Assembly: GCA_037043455.1 (NCBI GenBank)
Contig: JAWPHD010010277.1
Span: 1 to 64,000 of the forward strand
DNA: 64,000 bases
Origin: Cyrtodaria siliqua
Lineage: Eukaryota; Mollusca; Bivalvia; Adapedonta; Hiatellidae
Direction: 5' to 3'
Under the pieces are notes generated by a model. That model was not told the DNA's origin, searched no databases, and saw nothing but the letters and a program-made list of their open reading frames with translations. Position 1 is the stretch's first letter; each line of letters starts with the position of its first letter. Of the stretch, positions 35,344-45,414 are shown piece by piece. The translations under genes were made by a program, and so were the position numbers.

Positions 35344-36240
35344 TTTTAAGTCCCCTACCGGAGGGGACTTTAGGTTTGCCCCCCGTCCGTCCGTCAGTCG
35401 GCCTGTTTTTTGTCCGGACTGTAACTTTGTCATGCACCGTGGGATTTTGAAATAACTCGGCACAAATGTTAACCATAATGAGACAGCGTGTAGCGCGCAA
35501 GATCCAGGTCCATAGCTCAAATGTCAAGGTCACAGTTGGAGGTTAAAGGTCAGTCTTGTTTTTTGTCCGGACTGTAACTTTGCCATGCATCGTGGGATGT
35601 TGAAATAACTTGGCAAACAAATGTTAATGAGACGGCGTGTCGCGCGCAAGATACAGGTCTGTAGCTCAAAGGCCACAGTTGGAGGTTAAAGGTCAGAAAT
35701 ATGCTTGTCCGGGCTGAAACTTTGTCATGCATCGTGGGATTCTGAAATAACTTGCCACAAATGTTCACCATAATGAGACGGCATGCCGTGCGTCCGTAGC
35801 TCTAAGGTCAAGGTCACACTTGGAGGTAAAAGGTCAGAAATAGGCTTGTCTGGACTGTAACTTCGTCACGCATCATGGGATATTGAAATAACTTGGCACA
35901 AATGTTAACCATAATGAGAGGGCGTGTCACGTGCAAGATACAGGTCTGTAGCTCAAAGGTCAAGGTAAGAGTTGGAGGTTAAAAGTCAGAAATACGCTTG
36001 TCCGGGCTGAAACTTTGTCATGCATCGTGGGATTTTAAAATAACTTGGCACAAATGTTCACCATAATGAGACGATGTGCCGCGCGTCCGTAGCTCTAAGG
36101 TCACACTTGGAGGTAAAAGGTCAAAAATAGGCTTGTCCAAGCTGTGAATTTGTCATGCATTGTGGGATTTTGAAATAACTTGGAATTTTTTTTCACCATA
36201 ATGACAAAGCATATCGCGCGTACATTCAAAGATAAGGGAG
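35344..36240 (-). mobile_element. Pearl-like element, family E
   Basis: On the plus strand it begins with the reverse complement of a 3' hairpin (TTTTAAGTCCCCTACCGGAGGGGACTT, 35344-35370), followed by CCGTCCGTCCGTC. Six diverged units of about 150 bp follow, sharing CTTGTCCGGACTGTAACTTTG, CATCGTGGGATTTTGAAATAA and CACAGTTGGAGGTTAAAGGT. The 5' end near 36240 is not distinct. Confidence 0.7.
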
Positions 36241-38386
36241 GGCCGTAACTAATGTTGTTAGAACTTGTGGCCCAACCCGTTTGCATATTATACGGCAATA
36301 AAATATGTTTAAATCAAAGATAACTGTTTCTTCAGCAATTTCAGAATTAACAAACTGGCTAATAACAACTTTATTTCTCTTTGAATTTTTTGCAATTATT
36401 GTGTTGTGTTGACGAAACACAGTAACTTTTAACAGCAGTTTGACATTTGTGCAATTATTGTGTTGACAAAACAGTAACCTTCGACAACTGTGCAGCTTCT
36501 GAATTGTTAATTTTGCACTAGACCCAATAGGGTACTATGGCCGTCCCTCGCACTGCTTCTTGGTTTTATTGTTTTGGTGGGATATTAATAAAGAAACGGA
36601 CTGAACCAAAGATATTTGAAGGCAGTACCATAAAGCAAACTGTCAGTAAATATGAGGTGTATCAAATTTTTGATAATAGTCAGTTGATAGCATACATGAC
36701 TCTCATCCCAGAAGTTACAGGTTCGATTCCAAGTGGGGTTATGTCCTGGGTTTTCCAAACGCACTCTTTCTTTTTAAAATCATTTAACCATCAGACCTGT
36801 GTACATGGAAGGCAATACCCTGTGCATGTTAAATAAACATCTGGCTAAACTGGTGTGTTTCTGCTGATACAGAAAGCCTGTAAACCCATCCACAACAACA
36901 ATGCCTACTGTGATAACAAAAAAATTAATGTGTTCACTGGCCCTTGTGCAGAATCAGTAGAAAGAAACAATTGGCTAGTCCACTTTTAGTATGCAAAAGT
37001 CCTACTAAAGCTAGCATATTCTCCCCTTTTTTACTCCTTAGAACACTGCTTGTGATGTACTATATTGTTGTACCGGTCACTTGTGGTCAACCCTCTTAAC
37101 CGGGCCTCCCGAATACAACTGACCTTTCATGGTCGATGCGACCAACCTAATGCCGAGCGTGACGTAAACGCGGAGGAAACACTGGCCATCTCCAGAAAGC
37201 GTTCTCGTGAATTCTATCTATCTATCTTCCAATTAGTCAAACTCCTGCTGGGGACCTAGACTAGATTCTACCCTTCCAACTGACAACACCTCATCTAGAA
37301 CTTGGGACAGGAGCACTACTGCTATAGGTAAGTAGTCCGCTATTTACCTTATAAACAATAGATAGACCCATATGGCCTATTTAACAGTATGTTTGCCGAC
37401 AGAAACCGCGCATGCGCTGCAACAACCCGTTGTCGTATGGAAAATGTCCGTGGGGAGCTTTCAAATTTCACGAATTGGGGGATTCAAAATTAATGAAACA
37501 ACGTCATTAGCAAAACATTTCATGAACTAATATGCATTATTCATTGATGAATAGTCGTGCCGCCGAGGTTTGGAGTTTCCTGCGTAAATGAACGAAACTT
37601 ATTTCGCACATTTATGGTGTTGACAATATCGCGAACAGGTCGATTAATATATCGGTAAACCTTCAATAGGAACCATATTGGTAACCTTCCAAGCATACAT
37701 TATGCAGACGAAACGATAGATTTTAATAAAATGTCTATCGGAATAGATTGTGAGCGTACAAACCAATGTAAATTGCGTTTTTCTCCGGCAGAAATCCATG
37801 CCAACTTACCCTGCATAAAATGGCGCCGTAAATAACCAGTGCGCATGCGCGCGTTCTGTTCTATTTTATTTTTTATTACATTTTCTGCCCCTAACAGCTC
37901 ACCTGTTTCGTAAGGTCACTATTCTAGAGCTGGCCGTTAGTTGCTAAAATGATTTAAGTATTAAATATTTTACAGTTCCATACGGTTCATACTGTTGTCT
38001 AAGCCGTTTTTAAACCGTTGGTTTCTTAGGCCCATTTTCATAGAGTATTCCCAGTCTAGTATAAAGTTTTGACTTCTGGTTCCTATTTTTTTTTTTTAGG
38101 CCTGAACTTATGAAGAAAGAAAGAATTCATGAAATAATTGAGGAGAGCAGAATGGGACCATGTTAAGAATGTCACCCAGAAAGGTCCCTATTGACTTGTA
38201 ATTTATGTAAAAGATCATGTAATGTTTTACAGAAAAATTTAATGGAAAAAACCTAGTGTTTCGTGCGTTTCGATGTTATAGTTGAAATAGCTGATGTGGA
38301 GCACAAAGTATTCATTTTAGGATCATCAACTCCACCTATTTACTGCCTCTGAAGGTGAATCATTCAGAAAACTACTAGTCATTAAA
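36241..38386. other. Mixed non-coding segment with old repeats
   Basis: Holds a tRNA-like head (listed separately) and a stretch starting TGTTGTACC at 37066 that includes GGTAAGTAGTCCGC near 37327. Both motifs recur in the LTR-like insert at 59204. CATGCGCGCG-rich sequence lies near 37845. A second AAACCGTTGGTTTCTTAGG stretch lies near 38010. No coding gene recognised. Confidence 0.4.
36675..36738 (+). repeat. tRNA-derived SINE-like head
   Basis: TAGTCAGTTGATAGCA resembles a pol III A box and GGTTCGATTCC about 35 bases later is a consensus B box, but acceptor-stem pairing is absent. This is best read as a SINE or pseudo-tRNA. Confidence 0.5.
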
Positions 38387-38449
38387 GACGTACCCCAAGG
38401 TTCTGTCTTCGAGCCAATTCTCTTTCTACTATACATAAATGACCTACTC
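38387..38449 (+). pseudogene. Fragment of an unrelated LINE reverse transcriptase
   Basis: A 21-codon stretch reads DVPQGSVFEPILFLLYINDL, which is RT motif B and the following helix of a CR1/Jockey-type LINE, unlike the GVPQGSILSVTLF of the LINEs in this window. It is cut off by pearl B3 at 38447 within a TCAAAATAA overlap. Confidence 0.7.
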
Positions 38450-40696
38450 AAAATAATTTTCGACAACGATCAACCTCATGTCATACTGATCATTTTGGAA
38501 GAAGTCCCATTTCAATATCACTTATAGATTTCAAGAAGTAGTTTCTACAAACTTGTATTTTGAAAATCTATTTTTGAGCCGTGGCGGCCATCTTGAATTT
38601 CCGTCCGACCTGAAATTTTGCTAGGATCAATTAGACATCAAGAGCAACATACCTGTGAAGTGTCATGAAAATCTGTCAAGTAGTTTCAGAGGAGTAGTCG
38701 CTACAAGTTTTTATTATATAACTCTATGTAAACAAAGATGGCCGCTGGCGGCCATGTTTAACGTCAAATCAAAATAATGTTTGACAAGGATCAACAATCA
38801 TGTCATACTGATCATTTTAAAAAAAGGCCCATATTAATATCACTTATAGTTTTCAAGAAGTAGTCGCTACAAACTTGTATTTTGAAAATCTATTTTTAGC
38901 CATGGTGGCCATCTTAAATTTCCGGCCCGACCTGAAATCTGAAATTTTGCTAGGATCAATTAGACATTAGGGCAACATTCCTGTGAAGTTTCATGAAAAT
39001 CCATCAAGTAGTTTCAGAGAAGTAGTCGCTACAAGTTTTCATTATATAACTCTATGTAAACGAAGATGGCGGCCATGTTTAACGTCAAATCAAAATAATT
39101 TTTGAAAAGGACCAACCTCATGCCATGCTGATCATTTTAGAAAAAGTCCCAAATCAATATCACTTATAGTTTTCAAGCAGTAGTCGCTACAAACTTATTT
39201 TTTAAAAATCTATTTTTAGCCGTGGCGGCCATCTTGAATTTCCGGCCGACCTGAAATTTTGCTAGGATCAATTAGACATCAAGAGCATCATTCCTGTGAA
39301 GTTTCATGAAATCCGTCAAGTAGTTTCAGAGGAGTAGTCGCTACAAGTTTTCATTATATAACTCTATGTAAACAAAGATGGCCGCTGGCAGCCATGTTTA
39401 ACGTCCAATCAAAATGATTTTCGATAAGGACCAACAACATGTCATGCTGATCATTTTAGAAAATGTCCCATATCAATATCACTTATAGTTTTCAAGAAGT
39501 AGTCGCTACAAACTTGTATTTTAAAAATCTATTTTTAGCTTTGGTGGCCATCTTGGATTTCACATCAACATGAATTTTTGCTAGGATCAACTAGACTTCA
39601 TGGGCAACATTTGTGTAACGTTTCATGAATATCCATCAAGTCGTTTCATAGGAGTAGTCGCTACAAATAAAAGAAATCTATTTTTAGCCGTGGCGGCCAT
39701 CATGAATTTCCGGCCGACCTGAAATTTTGCTAGGATCAATTAGACATCAAGAGCAACATTCCTGTGAAGTTTCATGAAAATCCGTCAAGTAGTTTCAGAG
39801 GAGTAGTCGCTACAAGTTTTCATTATATAACTCTATGTAAACAAAGATGGCCGCTGGCAGCCATGTTTAACGTCGAATCAAAATGATTTTCGATAAGGAC
39901 CAACATCATGTCATGCTGATCATTTTAGAAAATGTCCCATATCAATATCACTTATAGTTTTCAAGAAGTAGTCGCTACAAACTTGTATTTTAAAAATCTA
40001 TTTTTAGCTTTGGTGGCCATCTTGGATTTCACATCAACATGAATTTTTGCTAGGATCAACTAGACTTCATGGGCAACATTTCTGTAAAGTTTCATGAATA
40101 TCCATAAAGTCGTTTCAGAGGAGTAGTCGCTACAAATAAAAGAAATCTATTTTTAGCCTCGGCGGCCATCTTGAATTTCCGGCCGACCTGAAATTTTGCT
40201 AGGATCAATAAGACATCAAGAGCAACATTCCTGTGAAGTTTCATGAAAATCCGTCAAGTAGTTTCAGAGGAGTAGTCGCTACAAGTTTTCATTATATAAC
40301 TCTATGTAAACAAAGATGGCCGCTGGCAGCCATGTTTAACGTCGAATCAAAACAATTTTCGATAAGGACCAACATCATGTCATGCTGATCATTTTAGAAA
40401 ATGTCCCATATCACTATCACTTATAGTTTTCAAGAAGTAGTCGCTACAAACTTGTATTTTAAAAATCTATTTTTAGCTTTGGTGGCCATCTTGGATTTCA
40501 CATCAACATGAATTTTTGCTAGGATCAACTAGACTTCATGGGCAACATTTCTGTAAAGTTTCATGAATATCCATCAAGTAGTTTCAGAGGAGTAGTCGCT
40601 ACAAATAAAAGTTAACGGACGGACAGACGGACAGACGGACGGACGGACGCCGCACCACGGCATAAGCTCTGCTGATCTCTGATCAGTAGAGCTAAA
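38447..40696 (+). mobile_element. Pearl-like non-autonomous Helentron B3, 5'-truncated, with higher-order repeat
   Basis: Starts inside a 318-bp unit (AAAATAATTTTCGACAACG) and lacks the AACAAGAGG terminus. From about 39192 the array changes to a 469-bp higher-order unit made of one full unit plus the terminal GGATTTCACATC half-unit. Its end motif CTACAAATAAAAG occurs at 39661, 40130 and 40599, exactly 469 bp apart. The last is followed by TTAACGGACGG, an ACGG tract and the 3' hairpin. The 3' end joins the second half of LINE D ORF1. Confidence 0.85.
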
Positions 40697-42028
40697 AACA
40701 AAACTTTACTTATTGAAACTGAAAAGAAATCCCATTCTGACAATTTATTAGCAATTAAACAAATTTTAAACACCAAAGTTAAATGTTACGCTCATTCCTC
40801 TATGAATATTTCCAAAGGCGTCATCAGGTGCCCGGATCTCTCCGGAGTACCTGAAGACGAAATTATTCACGAGCTTGCACCACAGTTGATAACTGCGACT
40901 CGCCGAATAACCATCAAGAGGAATGATAAAATTATTAATACAAATACTATCGTACTCACATTTGCAACACCTGTCTTACCAAAAACAATAAAGGTGGCAT
41001 ATCTGCAATTACATGTTGACGCCTACATCCCAAACCCGTTACGTTGCTACAATTGCCAAGCCTTTGGGCACCACAAATCCAGGTGTACTAAAGAAGAACT
41101 TTGTGGTAAATGTGGCGAGTCTGCATTCAAACATAACGAACCAGATTGTCCTAACGCCCTCAAATGTATCAACTGCGGTCTAGGACATCACGCAAATTCA
41201 AAATTATGTGAAAAATTCAAAAAAGAAAAAGAAATCGTAACAGTTAAATATACACAAAACATTCCCTTTCCAGAAGCACGAAAATTGATTGAAGAAAAAT
41301 ATAAAATTTCAAGTCCGACCTCTTACGCATCTATTCTCAAAACAAAAGCAACACACACAGAATGCAGGGATGCAGGTACGCAATACGAACCACAGCCAGA
41401 AATTTAAAATACAAAGAATACTTCCTCAGTATCAAATCCAAACGAAAGTCAACAAATACAACTTAACAAACCAAAATTTAACTTTTCACCTAGTCAAACT
41501 TTTTCATTTAAATCAAACACAAATTCGGCAAGCTCTGGCAATGTCAAGAGCACGTCGATTTCTCAGAATTGGAAAGTGGGTTCTACTACGACTTTGAAGT
41601 CTAGTAGTTCCCCAATCGTGAAGTCTTCTTCTTCGGTTGGAAAGCCTAGTGCTGCTCCAACTAAGGAAGTTAGAAAGCCTAGTGCTGCTCCAACTAAGGA
41701 AGTTAGAAAGCCTAGTGCTTCTTCAAATAAGGAGCACACAAAGCCTGGTGCTTCTCCAACTAGGGAGCACAAGGAGCAGCCAAAGGTGTCTAATGGCACT
41801 ATTGAGCTGCATAACAAATTTGAACAACTCATGGACATTTCAGATCCAGCAGCTGCACTGCCACATCCATCCTCTCATGAAAAGTTAGTTGCGGTGCCAC
41901 TTCAGCCGACTTCTTCCAGGGAGGAGGATACATCAGTGGAGATGTCGCTGCTTGAGTCTCCTAAAACCTCTCCTAAATCTAAGGCCAAAAACAAAAATAA
42001 AATTAAAAATCGCCTTAGCGCTAAATGA
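40697..42028 (+). pseudogene. LINE D ORF1 (Gag-like, CCHC zinc knuckles), 3' part
   Basis: Resumes ORF1 at the codons for KTLLIETEKK, directly after the pearl end. Three zinc knuckles lie at about 41041-41220: CYNCQAFGHHKSRC, CGKCGESAFKHNEPDC and a third starting CINCGLGHH. They are followed by a helix conserved in all copies (NIPFPEARKLIEEKY) and a Ser/Pro/Lys-rich tail with two repeated SAAPTKEVRKP segments. A stop (TAA at 41405) replaces the glutamine codon seen in LINE E; beyond it the frame stays open to 42028. ORF1 packages LINE RNA. ORF2 starts at the overlapping ATGATG at 42025. Confidence 0.85.
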
Positions 42029-43548
42029 TGGGTAAAACTAATAAGATCATTCAATGGAATTGTCGAGGTTTGAAACCAAATTATGATGAAATCAGCTTAA
42101 TGTTAAATGAACACAACCCTATTGCCTTTTGTCTTGAAGACAAGTGATAAGTTATCTTTTAAACAATACTCACTATACAATCATATTTGTGATACCGGGG
42201 ACAAGGCGACTGGTGGAGTTTCGATAATCGTTAATCGAAACATTCCTCACAGACCTGTTCCGTTGAAAACAAATTTGCAAGCTATTGCGGTCAGTGTTAC
42301 TATGCACAGAGTCATAATAATATGTTCCTTATATTTACCACCTAGGTCTTCACTAGATCCTAAAGATCTAAATCACCTAGTTGCACAATTGCCATCACCT
42401 TTTATACTCTTGGGCGATTTTAATGCACACAACTACATCTGGGGTTGTAAAGATATAAACGATAAAGGCAAGAAAATTGAAGATTTCTTAGCCAAAAACA
42501 GTTTGTGTCTTTTTAATAATAAGTCACATACTTATTTACATCCTGCTACAGGCTCTCATTCTTCCATTGATTTAACAATATGCGATCCAACGCTTTTGAT
42601 GGACTTTTCGTGGAGTGTTGGAGACGACCTCTGTGGAAGTGACCACTTCCCCATATTTCTTGAAAATATCGGCCCTCCACTTCTCGAAAAAACGCAACGA
42701 TGGAAACTTCGCAAGGCTGATTGGACTACGTTTCAATCTCTTTGCGAGGAACAATTAAAGCCTTCCGTTTTCGATGATGTCGAAGACGCAACTGCTCTTT
42801 TTACCAAAACTCTTCACGATATAGCTGATCAAACCATTCCAAAAACCTCGGCAAATCCTAAACGCCCACATAAACCATGGTATGACGATGACTGCAAAAA
42901 GGCAGTCAGCGATCGTAAAGCTGCATTAAATAATTTTAACTTGCGGCCAACTCAAACAAATTTAGATAACTTTAGAGTTTTTCGTGCGAAAGCCCGTCGA
43001 ACTATTAAGGATAGCAAGAGGAAATCCTGGAGATCTTACGTCTCTAGGCTGAATTCTCGCTCATCTCTTAAGAAGACATGGGACATGGTCCGGAAAATAA
43101 GTGGTAAAGGTAACTCTAGTTCTGTAAATCATCTTAAAACACATAATGGAGATATAACATCTGTCAAAGATATTACAAACACTTTGGCAGAAACTTTTTC
43201 AAAAAATTCTTCGTCTGAAAATTGTCAACCAAATTTTCTGAAAAATAAGAAACGAAAAGAACAGAACAAGCTGAACTTCAATACATCAGCTGATCCTGAT
43301 GATATCCATTACTAAAACATTTACCTGAATCCTCTCTCTCTACCCTTCTTGATATATTTAATAAGGTTTGGGTGACGGGAAACTTCCCCGATTCTTGGCG
43401 GGAAGCAATCGTTATTCCAGTCCCCAAACCTGGGAAGGATCATACGGACCCAATAAATTATCGCCCAATCGCATTAACGAGTTGTATATGTAAAACCATG
43501 GAACGAATGATTAATGAGAGACTCGTTTGGTACCTGGAGTCCAACTAA
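42025..43548 (+). pseudogene. LINE D ORF2: endonuclease and damaged RT
   Basis: Begins MGKTNKIIQWNCRGLKPNYD, the usual APE-endonuclease start. A small deletion near 42135 removes the catalytic QE(T) segment and shifts the frame. Endonuclease motifs LLGDFNAHNYIWG, SSIDLTICDP and CGSDHFP follow. Relative to LINE F there is an internal loss of roughly 75-85 bp before SADPDDIHY, and a frameshift there ends the open frame at 43315. The RT then stops after the codons for RLVWYLESN. About 1 kb containing the FDLEKAYD, GVPQGS and YVDD motifs is deleted at 43548. The copy cannot make reverse transcriptase. Confidence 0.85.
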
Positions 43549-44840
43549 CCCTTCAAACCCAACTTTCGATAATGTCTTTAGTCCTAGTTATGAACCTCTT
43601 TTTGATCGAAAACCGAAGGCCATCAGACCATTTGGTCTTCGTATTAAATCAAAATTAAGAGACACTGAAATCGACCTAAATTTGATTGCCAAGTACAAAG
43701 TACCACAAATTCCACCGTGGACTTTGGAAACACCAACAATTATTTTCGATCTTTGTAATAGTAACAAATCCAGTACAGACCCCACTGTCTTTCAAAGCAA
43801 ATATGAAATACAGTGACTTTCAACATATATACACAGATGGCTCTAAAGATGGAGATAAGGTAGCTGCAGCAGCTGTTGTTCACAAACACAGCATAAAGAG
43901 CCGCCTTCCTGGCAGGGCCTCTATCTTTTCAGCTGAACTTAAGGCAATTGAACTTGCCTTAAATTATATTCAGGAATCTGATGATGACCATTTTGTAATC
44001 TTTTCTGATTCCCTTTCATCTCTTCAAGCACTGGGTAATATGAAACACGATAACTTAGTTGTGCTTCAACTTTTAGAAAAGTACAATTCTCTTATAATTG
44101 ATAATGTTATTATTTTCTGCTGGCTTCCAAGCCATGTAGGAATACGTGGTAATGATAGAGCTGATAGTGCTGCTAAGGCAGCATTAAATCTACATATATC
44201 TAATACCAAATTACCTTATACTGATTTTAAAAGTTGTATTAACACATATATTCGTAACTCTTGGCAAACCGCTTGGGATTTGTCAGTTAACAATAAACTC
44301 CATTCAATTAAACCGCTACTCGGAGAATGGCGTTCTTCTAGTAGACCCATTCGTCGAGAGGAAGTTGTCCTAGCCCGGTGCAGAATAGGGCATACACGTT
44401 ATACTCATTCATATTTATTACAAGGTGAGCAATTACCAGAATGTATACCCTGCTTTGCACCGTTAACGGTCAAACACATATTGCTGGAATGTGTAGACTT
44501 TGATCCTATGCGTCAAAGGTACTACAATGTTAATACTATGACCCGAGTTATTTAATACTATAGATTTTAGTCTAGTTTTAGACTTCCTGAAGGAAGTCAG
44601 ACTATATAAATCCTTATAATATGTTCTTGTATATATTTACTTTTTTATATACCCCTTTTTCGGACATTTGTTAATTTACATATATAGTTTATATTACTAC
44701 CATATCATCCCTTATTTTGTAATAGTTTTACCTGATATATTTACATTAATATTTAATTAACCCTTCATTTCTTCATCTTTTATAAGTTTTTGCGCACAAT
44801 ATGACCTATTTATGTGTCGACGTGCCGTAAAACACCATTC
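43549..44840 (+). pseudogene. LINE D ORF2: RNase H end and 3' UTR
   Basis: After the RT deletion the sequence resumes at NPTFDNVFSPS. A frameshift near 43805 is followed by the RNase H domain (IYTDGSKDGDK, SAELKAIELAL, FSDSLSSLQAL, GNDRADSAAK) and the terminal CIPCFAPLTVKHILLEC motif. An extra C near 44542 (ATGACCCGAG) closes the frame 20 codons early. The 3' UTR ends with CCGTAAAACACC and an ATTC tail, then the target duplication. Confidence 0.85.
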
Positions 44841-44855
44841 ATTCACATATTTTGT

Positions 44856-45414
44856 ATAATAATAATACCATTTTGCATATTAAACTAGTTAGTAAATATG
44901 GTACAAATTAGGAATTTAATACATCGATTTATTAATTCAGTGTGCTGTGCCTTACTAGTATCAATTAGACTATTTAATTCATTTTTGCATAAATTTTATT
45001 ATATTTACGATGCATTATATCAAGGGAAAGTAACTAACATAAGGGATACATTGCAATCTTGATATATATAGATTCAACATCACTTACACAATTCTGACAA
45101 AAGATAGGTCACATCCTGCCTCCGCTACACCATGTCTGCTACAACATGCGTAACTTGCTTCTTTCTTGCTGGATTTTCACCAAACTTCATCAGAAAGTTC
45201 CTATATATATATGCATATAACATTATGTGCAGAATTTCGTGTAGCTGTGACCTACTTTGTCGAAATAAGGTCACATCTGATCTGATCTCTTCGACAGGCA
45301 TATATTATTTCTTCCTCACATGATTGTTACCAAACTTCACCAGAAGGTTGCTTCTGAGCATCTAACATCATTTGCAAAACGTTGGGTCGCTGTGACCTAC
45401 ATTCGACAATATAT
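44856..45414. other. Intron 2 sequence between LINEs D and H
   Basis: AT-rich. Two diverged copies of a unit with GCTGGATTTTCACCAAACTTC / GTTACCAAACTTCACCAGAA and GCTGTGACCTAC lie at about 45150-45400, a RTE-like or pearl-like old repeat. No coding recognised. Confidence 0.45.

Larger units (their letters stand above)
17189..40696 (+). mobile_element. 23.5-kb segment bounded by pearl-B 5' and 3' ends
   Basis: The segment separates two halves of one LINE ORF1 at a single point. Intact LINE E reads AAAAAATTAAAAAACAAAAC. Here AAAAAATTAA joins a pearl 5' end (AACAAGAGGTCAATGACC) at 17189, and a pearl 3' hairpin (GATCAGTAGAGCTAAA) joins AACAAAAC at 40696. Both termini have the same orientation. 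No target duplication is evident, as expected of Helitron-type insertion into a T/A run. It contains pearl B2, a minus-strand Helentron, several other repeats and a 5'-truncated pearl B3. It may be one transposition unit that read through the internal terminator at 19798, or a pearl later enlarged by other events. Confidence 0.65.
14776..44855 (+). mobile_element. LINE D: one I-group LINE insertion split by a 23.5-kb segment
   Basis: ATTCACATATTTTGT lies immediately before the LINE 5' end (14776-14790) and again after the LINE 3' tail (44841-44855). The first four bases could belong to the ATTC tail. The 5' end (CCCCCCAGTCGGTGG) is the same terminus seen in LINEs E and F, so the copy was full length when it landed. 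LINE sequence occupies 14791-15166, 16720-17188 and 40697-44840. The two halves of ORF1 meet exactly at the pearl boundaries. Net LINE length is about 5.0 kb, which equals the 6.0 kb of LINE F less the roughly 1 kb deleted from its RT. This insertion therefore predates all the nested elements inside it. Confidence 0.88.

Noticed and set aside
31388..36298. Numerous 60-140 codon frames on both strands
   Set aside because: All lie in pearl-type tandem repeats, on several frames at once, with no family resemblance.
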